Source of the DNA: Ponticaulis sp.
GTDB taxonomy: Bacteria; Pseudomonadota; Alphaproteobacteria; Caulobacterales; Hyphomonadaceae
Direction of reading: 5' to 3'
Length of the DNA: 64,000 nucleotides
NCBI GenBank assembly: GCA_002692725.1
Contig: NZLU01000063.1
Span: 1 to 64,000 of the forward strand
Made by a program: the position numbers and the translations under genes. Below, in pieces: positions 53,017 through 61,673 of the stretch. Below the pieces are notes generated by a model, which saw only the letters and a program-made list of their open reading frames with translations, ran no database searches and had not been told where the DNA came from. Positions within the stretch are counted from its first letter, which is position 1, and each line of letters opens with the position of its first letter.

Positions 53017-55122
53017 ATGAGGCGAAACTTTGCGATGATGCTGACTTTTTCTCGCGTGTCACAGCAAACACACAAGGTTCGACGTGGCGGATTACTGGCG
53101 AACGCTGCCGCCGCCTGCTTGCTGTTGAGCGGATGTAGCGCAGAGCAGGATCGACAATCTTCTGGTGAAGCCGCCATTGAGCGTCAGGACATTTATCGTC
53201 AGTATGATCGGCTCGAAGAGGGGCTGGGAGCCGAGTACGCCCTTCTCGGACTTCCCTCTCCACAAACGTCGCCGAGAGAGTGGGTAAGATCTGACGGGGT
53301 GGAAACTCAAGCCGAGTTTGAGAATGCGCGACGCTTGAGACTGCTGGCTTTTGAAGAGCTATCGTCACTTCAAGCCCCGGAAGGCGATGCACCGGATTTC
53401 TCTGCTTTCTGGGAGGTGCACAGCGCCTATCGCAGCGCAGTTGCGACCGCAAGCGCCGGGCACGGGTCTCAAACACTGGTGTATTCCCGCCCTTATGTCA
53501 CCGATCATGTCAACGGCCCCCATATTCGCGCGATCGACCTGGTTGAGCGCCTGAGGGTAACCGAAAATCCGCCGCGCTATGTCACGCTTGCAGCTGAACT
53601 GCCGGGGCTGTTGGATTCACTCAAAAAGGTTCGCAGGCGCCTCGATCTCGATAAGGCTGCCGGTTTTGCACCGCCAGAACATATTTTACGCCAGATCGTA
53701 TCCGACATTGATGAGACGCCGCTTTCGAGCGCCGAGCAGTATCAGATCTGGCTCGAAGCCTGGAAAGCCAGCGCGCCCCGGGACATGCCGCGGACGCCGG
53801 ACCAGTTACGATTCGCCAATGAGCTACCAGAAACACTCCTGCCGGAACTCGCGCTCTTTCGGGCTTCGCTTCTCAATCTGATCGCGGCCTATGAAATGGA
53901 TCTGCCGCTCTCGTCTGCCAATCCGGATTTTTTTCGCAGCGTGATCAGCCAGGTCACATCACATCGGATGACGCCGCAATCCTGCCTCATGACGAGCCGA
54001 CGCCTCGCCGATGAGACACAGGAAGAGTTCCGGAATCATGTTGAGCGGAACTGGTATGCTCATCTTCCGCCGCCTCCGCCATTGCCGGAGACTGCGGCTC
54101 CGGAAGGCGAAAACGCGCCCCTCCAGAACATTGACGACCCAGCACCGCCGCCCGCATTGCCAGACTTTCCGGAGGCTCCGAACGCTGTTCTGGCACTTTG
54201 GGCAGAAACCGCGCCGCTCTTTCTGCCTGAGTTCGACGAGCGCATTGCGGACGCCCCCCTGACAGACGATCCCGCTCAGCCTGCCGAAATCCCGCCGCCT
54301 GGCACCCCTGTCTTACCGAAGGTCTTTGTCAATTTTGAATCTGCCATGAACCGGATATGGGGAGAGCTTCCAGCATTTTCGCGGACGCGTATTCCGGCGC
54401 TCGAGCTGAGTGCGGACCTTCCGGAACTCTCGATCCCGACGAGACGCGCCCCGAACCCCGCTGACCCTGCGCCAGCAATCGCTCCACCATTGTTCCAGCG
54501 CATGAGCGAGCCGCACGACAATCAAACCCTTCAGCTCCTGATCTCAATAGACGCCCTCAACGCGGCCCCGATGAGCCAGCATGTCGTGGCGCTGCTGAAA
54601 GCCAGCTATCCAGGGTATGATCTTCGTCTCCTGCTCATGGAGCGCCGGGAAGATGTTCCGCGCCTGGCACGTTCTCTCAGCACGCTCGCCTATGATCTGG
54701 GCTGGCCCTTGGCGGCGCTTCATACTCTTTCTGAGCGCGAAGCCTTCGCCGGGTCACCGCAACTGACCGCCGCAGTTCTCGCTGACAGGCTGGGCGTCTT
54801 TACGCTGGCTGAGGCCGAGGCGAACCTGCTTTCTGGCGAAATGAGCCGGGAGGACATCACACTTCAGGTTCAGGCACGGCTTGGTTGGTCTGCAGATGAG
54901 GTGGAACGCTATCTCAGACTGGTTGAGGTTGAACCCGGGTTTGGCTGCGCGGCTGTTGAAGGCTATGTGACGTTTACCGATTTGCTGGAACGATCCCGGG
55001 GGGTTCTGGGCGCACGGTTCCAACTCAGCGGCTTTCATGATGCTCTGCTCGCCAGCGGCTCAAGGCCGCTCGAGCTGGTCGAACTGGACGTCGATGACTG
55101 GATCTCAGACCAACTGCAATGA
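53017..55122 (+). CDS. DUF885-like lipoprotein without the zinc motif
   Basis: A 701-residue protein with a lipobox (AAAACLLLSGCSAE) after a long basic N terminus. The C-terminal 130 residues follow the DUF885 pattern closely: LADRLGVFTLAEAEANLL, then SREDITLQVQARLGWSADEV, then a final RFQLSGFHDALLASGSRPLE block with DVDDWI. The catalytic HExxPGHH of active DUF885 enzymes aligns with KASYPGYD (codons at 54598-54621), so both zinc His pairs are gone. A Pro-rich insert splits the middle (about 355-440). The start is uncertain: 53017, 53035 and 53056 are possible. It is probably a non-catalytic envelope protein. Confidence 0.7.
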   Translation: MRRNFAMMLTFSRVSQQTHKVRRGGLLANAAAACLLLSGCSAEQDRQSSGEAAIERQDIYRQYDRLEEGLGAEYALLGLPSPQTSPREWVRSDGVETQAEFENARRLRLLAFEELSSLQAPEGDAPDFSAFWEVHSAYRSAVATASAGHGSQTLVYSRPYVTDHVNGPHIRAIDLVERLRVTENPPRYVTLAAELPGLLDSLKKVRRRLDLDKAAGFAPPEHILRQIVSDIDETPLSSAEQYQIWLEAWKASAPRDMPRTPDQLRFANELPETLLPELALFRASLLNLIAAYEMDLPLSSANPDFFRSVISQVTSHRMTPQSCLMTSRRLADETQEEFRNHVERNWYAHLPPPPPLPETAAPEGENAPLQNIDDPAPPPALPDFPEAPNAVLALWAETAPLFLPEFDERIADAPLTDDPAQPAEIPPPGTPVLPKVFVNFESAMNRIWGELPAFSRTRIPALELSADLPELSIPTRRAPNPADPAPAIAPPLFQRMSEPHDNQTLQLLISIDALNAAPMSQHVVALLKASYPGYDLRLLLMERREDVPRLARSLSTLAYDLGWPLAALHTLSEREAFAGSPQLTAAVLADRLGVFTLAEAEANLLSGEMSREDITLQVQARLGWSADEVERYLRLVEVEPGFGCAAVEGYVTFTDLLERSRGVLGARFQLSGFHDALLASGSRPLELVELDVDDWISDQLQ

Positions 55123-55214
55123 CATAGAATGACACCAGCCTGTCCCCCTTCCGGCCCTATTTCTGACACAGCAGAAGATTGATCTGACGGGGATTTTTCG
55201 AGGGAGGCAGATCC

Positions 55215-56948
55215 ATGAATTCCAGACTTAGATTTACATTACTGGCCGCATGCGGCGTCGTTGCACTCGCATCCTGTACGACGCAAGACAGTGCAGAGAC
55301 CGAAGTCACGCCACGCCCGGTGGCAACACCGATGCCAGCACCTCCACCTCCGCCTCCACCTCCACCTCCACCTCCACCTCCACCTCCACCTCCGTTAGCT
55401 CTGGCATCACCTCAGGTACAATCCCTGGGCGGCAATCTTGCCTATAGTCGTGCAGAACCCATGCCTGTGCCGGTGATAACGCCGCCCCCTGTTGACCGGG
55501 ACCGATACGAAGATGTCGAGTCCAATCCGGTGAAGCGCGTGGCAGATGAACCGGTCTCGACCTTCTCTGTCGATGTGGACACCGCGTCTTATGCGAACAC
55601 ACGACGGTTTCTGAATGACGGCATCCTTCCACCCAAGGATTCGATCCGCATTGAGGAGCTGATCAATTATTTTGACTACACCTATCCGGTGCCGGACAGC
55701 GCAGACCCGCCATTCTCGACGAATGTCTCACTGGTCCCATCGCCCTGGTCGGAAGAGAATGTGCTGATGCAAATCGGCCTGCAGGGATATGAAATCGAGC
55801 CGGATGAACGTCCGCCGATAAATCTCACCCTTCTGGTCGATGTTTCGGGATCCATGAACTCGCAGGACAAGCTGCCACTCGCCAAGAAAGCGCTCGGCAT
55901 GCTGGTCGACCAGATGACCGAGAATGACAAAATTGCGATTGTTGTTTATGCGGGCGCCGCAGGCACGGTTCTTGAGCCAACATCCGGCGATGACAAAGCC
56001 AAAATCATGGCGTCGCTCGAACGGCTCAGCGCGGGCGGGTCGACAGCAGGCGGGGAAGGTCTTCGCCTGGCCTATGCCCTGGCCGAACAGAGCTTTGACG
56101 AAGACGCCGTGAATCGCGTGATGCTGCTTACAGATGGTGACTTTAATGTTGGTGTTACCAGCGATGAACGGCTGGAAGACTTCGTGGCCCGGAAGCGCGA
56201 AAGTGGCGTTTTTCTGTCAGTCATGGGCTTTGGACGCGGCAATTATAACGACGCCATGATGCAGAAGATTGCTCAGTCCGGAAACGGAATGGCGGGATAT
56301 GTCGACACGTTGAACGAAGCGCGCAAACTGCTCAGCGATGACCTGTCCGGCTCGCTCTTCACCATTGCGAAGGACGTCAAGATTCAGGTCGAATTTAATC
56401 CGGCTGCGGTGAAAGAATATCGCCTGATCGGATATGAAACCCGCATTCTGGACGAAGCCGATTTCAACAATGATGAAGTCGATGCCGGTGAAATTGGTGC
56501 TGGTCACCGCGTCACAGCGATCTATGAACTGACACCGACCAACGCGACTGGCCTGGTGGATGAGCGGCGTTATGCGGAAAATTCTGCGCCCGTCGCCGAT
56601 ACGTCAGGCGAATGGGCCTATCTGAAACTCCGCTACAAGCTGCCAGAGGAAGACAATTCCAAACTGCTGACGGTGCCAATCACCAAAGACATGATGTCGG
56701 AGTCGATCGATGAGGCACCTCTCGCGACGCGGTTTGCAACGGCGGTTGCGGGGTATGGTCAGCTCCTGAAAGGCGAGCCCTATCTGTCAAACGGGTTTGA
56801 TTTCGACGATGTGATTGATCTCGCTCTCACCGCGCGCGGCGAAGATGCCTTCGGCTATCGGTCAGAATTCATTCAGCTCGCACGAAATGCCAAAGCTGCT
56901 GCGGCACAGGAAACACTTGAAACACAAGGCACAGGCGAGCGCCCTTAA
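55215..56948 (+). CDS. VWA-domain lipoprotein (YfbK-like)
   Basis: A 577-residue protein. The signal peptide ends in a lipobox (VVALASC), followed by 18 consecutive prolines (codons at 55341-55394). Residues 120-190 match the N-terminal domain of YfbK-like proteins (VDVDTASYANTRRFLNDG), and a von Willebrand A domain has the MIDAS motif DVSGSMNS from D209, with TDGDFNVG further on. A C-terminal DUF3520-type domain follows. VWA domains bind metal and partner proteins; the ligand here is unknown. AGGGAGG precedes the ATG. The gene is monocistronic, ended by the hairpin at 56967-56991. Confidence 0.87.
   Translation: MNSRLRFTLLAACGVVALASCTTQDSAETEVTPRPVATPMPAPPPPPPPPPPPPPPPPPPLALASPQVQSLGGNLAYSRAEPMPVPVITPPPVDRDRYEDVESNPVKRVADEPVSTFSVDVDTASYANTRRFLNDGILPPKDSIRIEELINYFDYTYPVPDSADPPFSTNVSLVPSPWSEENVLMQIGLQGYEIEPDERPPINLTLLVDVSGSMNSQDKLPLAKKALGMLVDQMTENDKIAIVVYAGAAGTVLEPTSGDDKAKIMASLERLSAGGSTAGGEGLRLAYALAEQSFDEDAVNRVMLLTDGDFNVGVTSDERLEDFVARKRESGVFLSVMGFGRGNYNDAMMQKIAQSGNGMAGYVDTLNEARKLLSDDLSGSLFTIAKDVKIQVEFNPAAVKEYRLIGYETRILDEADFNNDEVDAGEIGAGHRVTAIYELTPTNATGLVDERRYAENSAPVADTSGEWAYLKLRYKLPEEDNSKLLTVPITKDMMSESIDEAPLATRFATAVAGYGQLLKGEPYLSNGFDFDDVIDLALTARGEDAFGYRSEFIQLARNAKAAAAQETLETQGTGERP
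55341..55394 (+). repeat. Hexanucleotide tandem repeat encoding polyproline
   Basis: Nine CCTCCN units in tandem, seven of them CCTCCA and two CCTCCG. The 6-bp unit keeps the frame, so copy-number change would only alter the length of the proline spacer between lipid anchor and VWA domain. Confidence 0.9.
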
Positions 56949-56956
56949 CCGAGTGC

Positions 56957-56991
56957 AAAAAAAAAGAAGGCCGGTCATTAAGACCGGCCTT
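56957..56991. terminator. Bidirectional intrinsic terminator
   Basis: AAGGCCGGTC, loop ATTAA, GACCGGCCTT is a perfect 10-bp stem. On the minus strand it is followed by TTCTTTTTTTTT, a strong terminator for the 109-residue gene; on the plus strand it follows the VWA gene stop by 18 bp. Confidence 0.9.
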
Positions 56992-57030
56992 TCAGGCGCG
57001 AGCATCGGGCGTTGATGCACGTTGGGCAAA

Positions 57031-57360
57031 TCAGGCAACGCGAGAAGCGCGCTGCGTGTCACAGACCGGATCGAGGCCATCACGCAGATCGGCGATGCTG
57101 GTCTTTCGGTCCAGAACCTTGTTTGACGGGGCAAAGAAAACCGCGCGAGCCCCATAGCGCTGGGCGTCACGCCAGGCCCAGATTGGCTGCACATTATCTG
57201 CGCGCCCATCGAGCTCAACAATCCGGATCACGCGCCAGCCAAATCCGGAATGGGAGGCAAAAATGGCAATGCCTTCTTTCGCAGCCCAAGCCGTATCCGG
57301 CCCGATCCGCTCAAAATTATAGTCCCGTCCCGAACGACCACAAAAATTCACAGCACGCAT
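57031..57360 (-). CDS. Small protein of unknown function with CtrA- and LexA-like upstream sites
   Basis: A 109-residue soluble protein with no recognised family. Aromatic and glycine-rich strands (WAAKEGIAIFASHSGFGWRV, then RIVELDGRADNVQPIWAW) suggest a small beta-rich fold; the tail is hydrophilic. GGAGA lies seven bases before the ATG. The upstream region holds GTTC-N7-GTTC overlapping the ribosome-binding site, a near-copy at 57425-57439, and TTAA-N7-TTAAC at 57461-57476. It has its own terminator (56957-56991). The signals suggest control by the SOS response and the cell cycle; the protein's job is not known. Confidence 0.65.
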   Translation of the reverse strand: MRAVNFCGRSGRDYNFERIGPDTAWAAKEGIAIFASHSGFGWRVIRIVELDGRADNVQPIWAWRDAQRYGARAVFFAPSNKVLDRKTSIADLRDGLDPVCDTQRASRVA

Positions 57361-57375
57361 GTTCTTTCTCCGTTC
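57361..57375. promoter_or_regulatory. Alphaproteobacterial LexA (SOS) box candidate
   Basis: GTTC-TTTCTCC-GTTC matches the alphaproteobacterial LexA consensus GTTC-N7-GTTC and touches the start codon of the 109-residue gene. A second site with one mismatch, GAAC-N7-GAAT, lies at 57425-57439. About one or two exact matches are expected by chance in a window of this size, so position is the main argument. Confidence 0.45.
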
Positions 57376-57460
57376 TCCTGAACTGTGAATATTCCTCTCT
57401 TGTTCTCTTGTAAAGATAACTTTGGAACAAAATTGGAATAAATTGAAAGAAAATCGCCTG

Positions 57461-57476
57461 TTAACCTTTTGTTAAC
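57461..57476. promoter_or_regulatory. CtrA-binding site candidate
   Basis: TTAA-CCTTTTG-TTAAC is an exact match to the full CtrA consensus TTAA-N7-TTAAC. It lies about 100 bp upstream of the 109-residue gene, and overlaps the stop-codon region of the preceding gene. Confidence 0.6.
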
Positions 57477-57738
57477 GTTCCTGAGGGGCAGAATTTGCCT
57501 TGAAAATGGCTCGGCCTTTGAAAACAATGTCGTCATCCACGAGCAAACAGGCCTGCAGGAAGCAAGACTGCGCCGAGACCTTAAGGCGAGTCATCTCGAC
57601 CCGGCGCTCGCCCTTACAGTCTGGCTTTACGTTCTCATAATCGACTGAAATGAGGTGACACGCCCCGAGCGCGTCTTGCGCTTCGCCCCGAAAGGCGTCG
57701 AGTAAAGTTGAGATGGAAGACAATACGAGATCAGACAT
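57472..57738 (-). CDS. Small hotdog-like protein (PaaI-type, tentative)
   Basis: An 88-residue protein whose C-terminal part, RRVEMTRLKVSAQSCFLQA followed by LLVDDDIVFKGRAIFK, resembles the last strands of PaaI-type hot-dog thioesterases (R-G-Rs, fveaev, dG-lva-A). At 88 residues it is shorter than the usual 130-150, and the catalytic Asp region is not visible, so it may be a trimmed or unrelated protein. The start at 57738 has no good ribosome-binding site. It shares strand with the gene at 57850. Confidence 0.45.
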   Translation of the reverse strand: MSDLVLSSISTLLDAFRGEAQDALGACHLISVDYENVKPDCKGERRVEMTRLKVSAQSCFLQACLLVDDDIVFKGRAIFKANSAPQER

Positions 57739-57790
57739 GAGCGCATAATTCAGAGCGCCTTGCCCTGTGCAAGACAAAAATCCCCAGACG

Positions 57791-57817
57791 CAAAGAGCCG
57801 CCCTTGGCGGGCGGCTC
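57791..57817 (-). terminator. Possible terminator of the 140-residue gene
   Basis: GAGCCGCCC with GGGCGGCTC around TTGGC forms a 9-bp stem. On the minus strand TTTG follows, a short T-run. It lies 33 bp beyond the stop of the gene at 57850. Confidence 0.55.
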
Positions 57818-57849
57818 CTCACATAGCCTTGCGTGGGTGCGCAATAAGG

Positions 57850-58272
57850 TCAGGCGACAGCGTAGCCTTTTTTCTCGTCAGCCTTGGCTGAGCCAAGCAG
57901 ATCACCGAGGTGACCAAAGCCTTTCAGGCCGTATTTCTCTTCGCAGAAAGACGAAACTGCCGGGAAGATCCCCGCGATCTGGGCATGACCCAGGCCCGCT
58001 TTTTGAAGATTGCGGATCATGGTCGTTGCGACAGCCATACGGCCGCCGGGTGTTTGCTCGATCAGACGAGCAATCACACCTGTCGCTGCGCCCGTTTCAT
58101 CGCCCATTTTGGCAGAAAGCGTGCGTGCGCCCGGCATTTTCTTGTACAATTCAGTCGTAAATTCAGAACCCTGGCGTTCTGAGGCATTCAGCACAATGCC
58201 GAGCGCCACGCGGGAGTCTTTCTGGCTCATACCGGTGGATTTGGCGACGTGCTTCACGAAGTCTTTCATCAT
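57850..58272 (-). CDS. Unknown soluble helical protein (DUF2780-like, tentative)
   Basis: A 140-residue protein, all-helical by appearance, without signal peptide. The pattern ALGIVLNASERQGSEF, then KKMPGARTLSA and a GIFPAVSSFCEEKYG block ending in LLGS recalls DUF2780 (VcgC/VcgE) proteins, but I cannot confirm it. AGGAG lies eight bases before the first ATG, so the start is well supported (two adjacent ATG codons). A TTAA-N7-CTAA string about 50 bp upstream (58322-58336) is one mismatch from the CtrA consensus. Confidence 0.55.
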   Translation of the reverse strand: MMKDFVKHVAKSTGMSQKDSRVALGIVLNASERQGSEFTTELYKKMPGARTLSAKMGDETGAATGVIARLIEQTPGGRMAVATTMIRNLQKAGLGHAQIAGIFPAVSSFCEEKYGLKGFGHLGDLLGSAKADEKKGYAVA

Positions 58273-58641
58273 TGTTGAGTGCTCCTTGCTGAGGACCCGC
58301 CAATTACCTCATGGAGGGCTTAGCGTAAGGTTAAGCTGGCCTTGCCGGAGAGATGAAAATCTCTCGGGTCAATTAACGATTCAAGACCGGTGTGGCCGCA
58401 TATTACGGGCAAGATCTGACACCGAATCAGGGTGGTAACTCTGTTCTGCGCCGCAATTTCAGCGTTAATTCATCAAGAAGAAAAATTTCTGAAACCTTGT
58501 TGATAAAATCGGCCCCTTAACGCGAGGGACCATTTTTGTTCGAGAGGCCTCTGAAACCAGAGCTCGCAAAAGGCGTTACGACTTGCAGACCCGCGCCGCA
58601 TCGGAGATAGCTAGACGGGCTGATGGAATTGGGAGCGGGTT
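58273..58641. other. Divergent intergenic region, 369 bp
   Basis: It separates the gene at 57850 (minus) from the OmpA-like gene (plus). No gene seen. A degenerate CtrA-like site lies at 58322-58336; the AT-rich part 58450-58520 probably holds the ompA-like promoter, but no clean -35/-10 was found. Confidence 0.5.
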
Positions 58642-59106
58642 ATGACGTTGAAGAAACTCTTGCCGGGTGTGCTGGGCCTGTCCTGTCTGGCTGTCGCCTG
58701 CACCGCCACGGAAACACCGCCGCCGCCACCGCCACTCGCCCCACCGCCCGTTGAAGCCGACACCAGTGTCAGCTGCCTCGATGACTCTTACCTCGTCTAC
58801 TTCCCGTCTGGCCAAACCGATCTTGATGATGAGGCGATTGCCATTATCGAAGCAATCGTTGAACAGGCAAAAGCCTGCGAGCCGAGCGCGATTGAAGTTG
58901 TTGGCTATGCAGACGCGGTCGGCTCCGAGGACGTGAATATTCGTGTCTCACAGCAACGGGCTGATGCCGTTCTTGAGGCGCTGCTGGCCGAAAATCTCAG
59001 CGTTCCACGCATTGCCATTGCGGCGGCCGGTGAGAAAGACGCCATGACAGAGGATGATCTGATCGTTCCTATGGCCCGCCGTGTGGAAGTGCGTTTGGTC
59101 AGATAA
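58642..59106 (+). CDS. OmpA-family lipoprotein
   Basis: A 154-residue lipoprotein that should tie the outer membrane to peptidoglycan. The signal peptide has a lipobox (LSCLAVAC), followed by a Pro-rich spacer and an OmpA C-terminal domain (about 50-154): VYFPSGQTDLDDEA, EVVGYADAVGSEDVN and VSQQRADAVLEALL, giving the Asp and Arg that bind diaminopimelate, and a MARRVEVRLV end. It has no beta-barrel. GGGAG lies about nine bases before the ATG. Pal and similar proteins share this layout; it is not the canonical pal, since no tol genes are nearby. Confidence 0.88.
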   Translation: MTLKKLLPGVLGLSCLAVACTATETPPPPPPLAPPPVEADTSVSCLDDSYLVYFPSGQTDLDDEAIAIIEAIVEQAKACEPSAIEVVGYADAVGSEDVNIRVSQQRADAVLEALLAENLSVPRIAIAAAGEKDAMTEDDLIVPMARRVEVRLVR

Positions 59107-59120
59107 GTCGTCGATTGAGA

Positions 59121-59621
59121 CTAATCATTGGCTTCGTCGACTGACCGGCTCCGGAATTCCTGCCGGACCCGCAAAAGCCGCGTTGCAACCGTCACTTCTC
59201 TGAGGAAGTTGAATAGCCCGGTAATAAGTGAGCCGAGCACCAGTATGAACATAAGGGCAACCAGCCCGCCGGCAGCGCCACCGAATAGTCCCAGCAAAAA
59301 CACAAGCGCGACCAGCATGCAGATGAAGACCGCCGCCAGACAACAAAAGAAGACCGCCCGGTTTCCATATTTCAGACGCTTGTCGAGCACGAGCAACTCA
59401 TCTCTGTGACGGTTTTCCAGCCGCGCGTCTTCCCCGGCATCGATCATGTTTTCTAGGGCACGCGCGCGGTCGACGATCCGGCCAAGCCGGGCGGTCACGA
59501 CGTTTAAAATCGCCCCTGTCCCCACAAGAAGAAAGATCGGTGCGATCGCAACCTGAATGGCTGCCGCCATATCGCTGACACTGGGATCTGTAAAAAAATC
59601 GAATGGAGTCACATTATGCAT
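59121..59621 (-). CDS. DUF2721 membrane protein
   Basis: A 166-residue protein with three hydrophobic helices and the DUF2721 pattern: AIAPIFLLVGTGAILNVVTA, then RLGRIVDRARALE, a hydrophilic helix (about 60-85), and two further membrane helices ending in a basic tail. The family function is unknown. Its start overlaps the 3' end of the 2OG-Fe(II) oxygenase gene by 8 bp, so they are probably cotranscribed. Confidence 0.82.
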   Translation of the reverse strand: MHNVTPFDFFTDPSVSDMAAAIQVAIAPIFLLVGTGAILNVVTARLGRIVDRARALENMIDAGEDARLENRHRDELLVLDKRLKYGNRAVFFCCLAAVFICMLVALVFLLGLFGGAAGGLVALMFILVLGSLITGLFNFLREVTVATRLLRVRQEFRSRSVDEAND

Positions 59622-60369
59622 CCTTCGTGCGAAACCAACCTGTCAGAGACAGGCGCGGGCGCGGCGCAAAACTTGCGACCTGAGAGACATGATGAAGACA
59701 CGGAACCGCAAAAATGGACAGGGTGTTGAAAGCTGGCACAAAGCTTTGCTCGACCTGACCATCATCGGTGAGAAATTGTAACTGCCCGCCCCAGACCGGA
59801 GACCAGTCACGCGTCATTCCCAGAACATAGGCGAATTGCCGGTTCTTGCCTTCCACACCATCGTCATGTGATGTCAGAACATGGCCCGGTCCGTATTTCG
59901 TGACCTGCATGTCGCAAAAATCGATGGGACGATCGGTAACAGTGTTGAGCGCAGTGAGAACGGCGCTTGAGTTCATGAATTCAAACACGGTTCTCAAGCC
60001 ATCAACCCGAAGGCGCCCCGACTGATAAGCATCGGCAACCGGATAGTTTTCATAGACATATTGAAACTCACTGGCCGCGCGCCCTTGCGCCTGAAGCACC
60101 GCGGCTTTGATCCGGTCCAGTCCAAGCTTGGGCAGTTCAGACACAGGAAGATCGATATGTCGGTCTCGATCATTCAGAACGAGATGCCAGTCCAGCGCCT
60201 GAATGGTTTCGTGAAGCCGCTCCGCCGCGCTATCGGTCAGAAAACCCGGAATCCGCAAGCGCCCGGTCCGCGCGAACTCTGCCGTCAAGCTTGGCAGATC
60301 AAGATCAGGATTAAGGGCAATGGCATCTGTCATGTTCATGAAATCGCACAGTGGCGCTGAACTTTCCAT
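59614..60369 (-). CDS. 2OG-Fe(II) oxygenase
   Basis: A 251-residue dioxygenase. The iron facial triad can be placed as H-x-D in VLTSHDDGVEGK and the distal His in CLHHVSQVA, with the 2-oxoglutarate-binding Arg in PRLSLTGWFR. The arrangement resembles the prolyl 4-hydroxylase-like 2OG-Fe(II) family (PHD2/YbiX/Ofd1 type). The substrate may be a protein residue such as a ribosomal protein, but this is not shown by the sequence. ATG at 60369 was preferred to the upstream TTG; GGA lies upstream. It is cotranscribed with DUF2721. Confidence 0.83.
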   Translation of the reverse strand: MESSAPLCDFMNMTDAIALNPDLDLPSLTAEFARTGRLRIPGFLTDSAAERLHETIQALDWHLVLNDRDRHIDLPVSELPKLGLDRIKAAVLQAQGRAASEFQYVYENYPVADAYQSGRLRVDGLRTVFEFMNSSAVLTALNTVTDRPIDFCDMQVTKYGPGHVLTSHDDGVEGKNRQFAYVLGMTRDWSPVWGGQLQFLTDDGQVEQSFVPAFNTLSIFAVPCLHHVSQVASFAPRPRLSLTGWFRTKDA

Positions 60370-60453
60370 ACTCAATTCCAAAGACCTCAGGCCCGGCGCG
60401 GCAGAACATTTGATTAAGACAAATCAGTTTTAAGTCCGGTGAGGAGCTTTCGA

Positions 60454-60759
60454 ATGACTGTTCAGCTGATTTATCGCAAACCGCATGACCGAAAACTCAA
60501 ATCGGGAGGCTATGCCAAAGTGGCCGGCAGCTGGCTTGTCCGCGAAACCCGTCATGCAACGCATGAATCTCGTACGTATCGCCATGTCTGTCCAATGTGT
60601 GGAGCAAAGGTTCGCACCGTGAAAATGCCTGGCGGAGGCTGGGTCCATTTCGAGGCGGAAGGCGGACTCCAAACGCTGAAACACCCCTGTTTCTACATCG
60701 GTGAGGATATGACTCATCGAAAAGATCCGAATACGCTAGACTTGTTCGATCGTCTCTGA
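60454..60759 (+). CDS. Small CxxC protein of unknown function
   Basis: A 101-residue soluble protein with basic N terminus and HVCPMCGAKVRTVKMPGGG, which gives one CxxC plus a later Cys in LKHPCFYIGED that might complete a metal site. No family is recognised. The ATG at 60454 has a strong GAGGAG seven bases upstream, which argues for a real gene. It precedes the SemiSWEET gene by 44 bp and may be cotranscribed with it. Confidence 0.6.
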   Translation: MTVQLIYRKPHDRKLKSGGYAKVAGSWLVRETRHATHESRTYRHVCPMCGAKVRTVKMPGGGWVHFEAEGGLQTLKHPCFYIGEDMTHRKDPNTLDLFDRL

Positions 60760-60803
60760 CCCTCGGGTGGGTCGAGAAAGCGCACGCGTTTGGGTGGAGA
60801 GTC

Positions 60804-61100
60804 ATGGTTCAGTTTATCGGTCTTCTGGCGGCGTGTCTGACGACATTGTCTTTCTTGCCACAGGCCGTGTTGATCATTCGAACACGCGAGACAGCGGGCA
60901 TCTCGTTTACAATGTATCTCATGTTTTCCAGCGGTGTCGCGGCATGGCTCGTTTATGGGATTTTTCGCAGCGATTTGCCGGTGATCCTCGCCAATTTTGT
61001 CACGCTGATTCTCGCCAGCATTGTTCTTGGTCTGAAAGGTCGCGACATGTTGAACGAACGCGCCACAGCAAAGGCTCCACGTCCGCAGGCTCCGGATTAA
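60804..61100 (+). CDS. SemiSWEET family sugar transporter
   Basis: A 98-residue protein of the SemiSWEET/PQ-loop family. Three membrane helices form a half-transporter that dimerises to move sugars by facilitated diffusion. The motif [20 protein letters not shown] contains the PQ signature, and the second helix has [13 protein letters not shown] with the usual Trp and Tyr. The sugar cannot be predicted. The rluE gene starts 7 bp downstream, so the two are cotranscribed. Confidence 0.88.
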   Translation: MVQFIGLLAACLTTLSFLPQAVLIIRTRETAGISFTMYLMFSSGVAAWLVYGIFRSDLPVILANFVTLILASIVLGLKGRDMLNERATAKAPRPQAPD

Positions 61101-61107
61101 CCACGGC

Positions 61108-61656
61108 ATGCCGCGCACACTCCTGTTCAACAAGCCATTCAATGTGTTGTCCCAATTTACAGATCGGGGCGTTGAGGGATCAGAGCGACAGACTTTGTCG
61201 GATTTTATTGATGTGCCGAATGTCTATCCGGCAGGTCGGCTCGACCGAGATTCCGAAGGCCTTCTGGTCCTGACAAGCGACGGAAAGCTTCAAAACCGAA
61301 TTGCCAGTCCGAAATTCAAACAGCCCAAAACCTATTGGGTGCAAGTCGAAGGTGAACCCGACGACGACGCCCTAAACCAATTGCGTACTGGTGTGGATCT
61401 GAAAGAAGGGAGGACACGCCCTGCCAATGTCACAGCGATTTCAGAACCAGACGGCCTCTGGCCCCGGGAACCACCTATTCGTATCAGAAAGTCCGTGCCG
61501 GATAGCTGGCTCTCGCTCACGATTACTGAAGGGCGAAATCGACAGGTGCGCCGAATGACGGCAGCCATTGGACACCCCACTCTGCGGCTGATCCGCTATT
61601 CGATTGGGGATTGGACACTGGATGGATTGGTATTGGGCGACTGGCGTGAAATCTGA
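61108..61656 (+). CDS. rluE: Pseudouridine synthase, RluE type
   Basis: A 182-residue enzyme of the RsuA family without an S4 domain. [15 protein letters not shown] starts it, the catalytic Asp is in [20 protein letters not shown], and [20 protein letters not shown] is the RNA-contact helix. The short form lacking S4 and the FNVLSQFT motif fit RluE, which makes pseudouridine at 23S rRNA position 2457 in E. coli. It follows the SemiSWEET gene. The long relative with S4 at 11988 is a different enzyme. Confidence 0.88.
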   Translation: MPRTLLFNKPFNVLSQFTDRGVEGSERQTLSDFIDVPNVYPAGRLDRDSEGLLVLTSDGKLQNRIASPKFKQPKTYWVQVEGEPDDDALNQLRTGVDLKEGRTRPANVTAISEPDGLWPREPPIRIRKSVPDSWLSLTITEGRNRQVRRMTAAIGHPTLRLIRYSIGDWTLDGLVLGDWREI

Positions 61657-61673
61657 TCCTGTCAGCCGGAATT

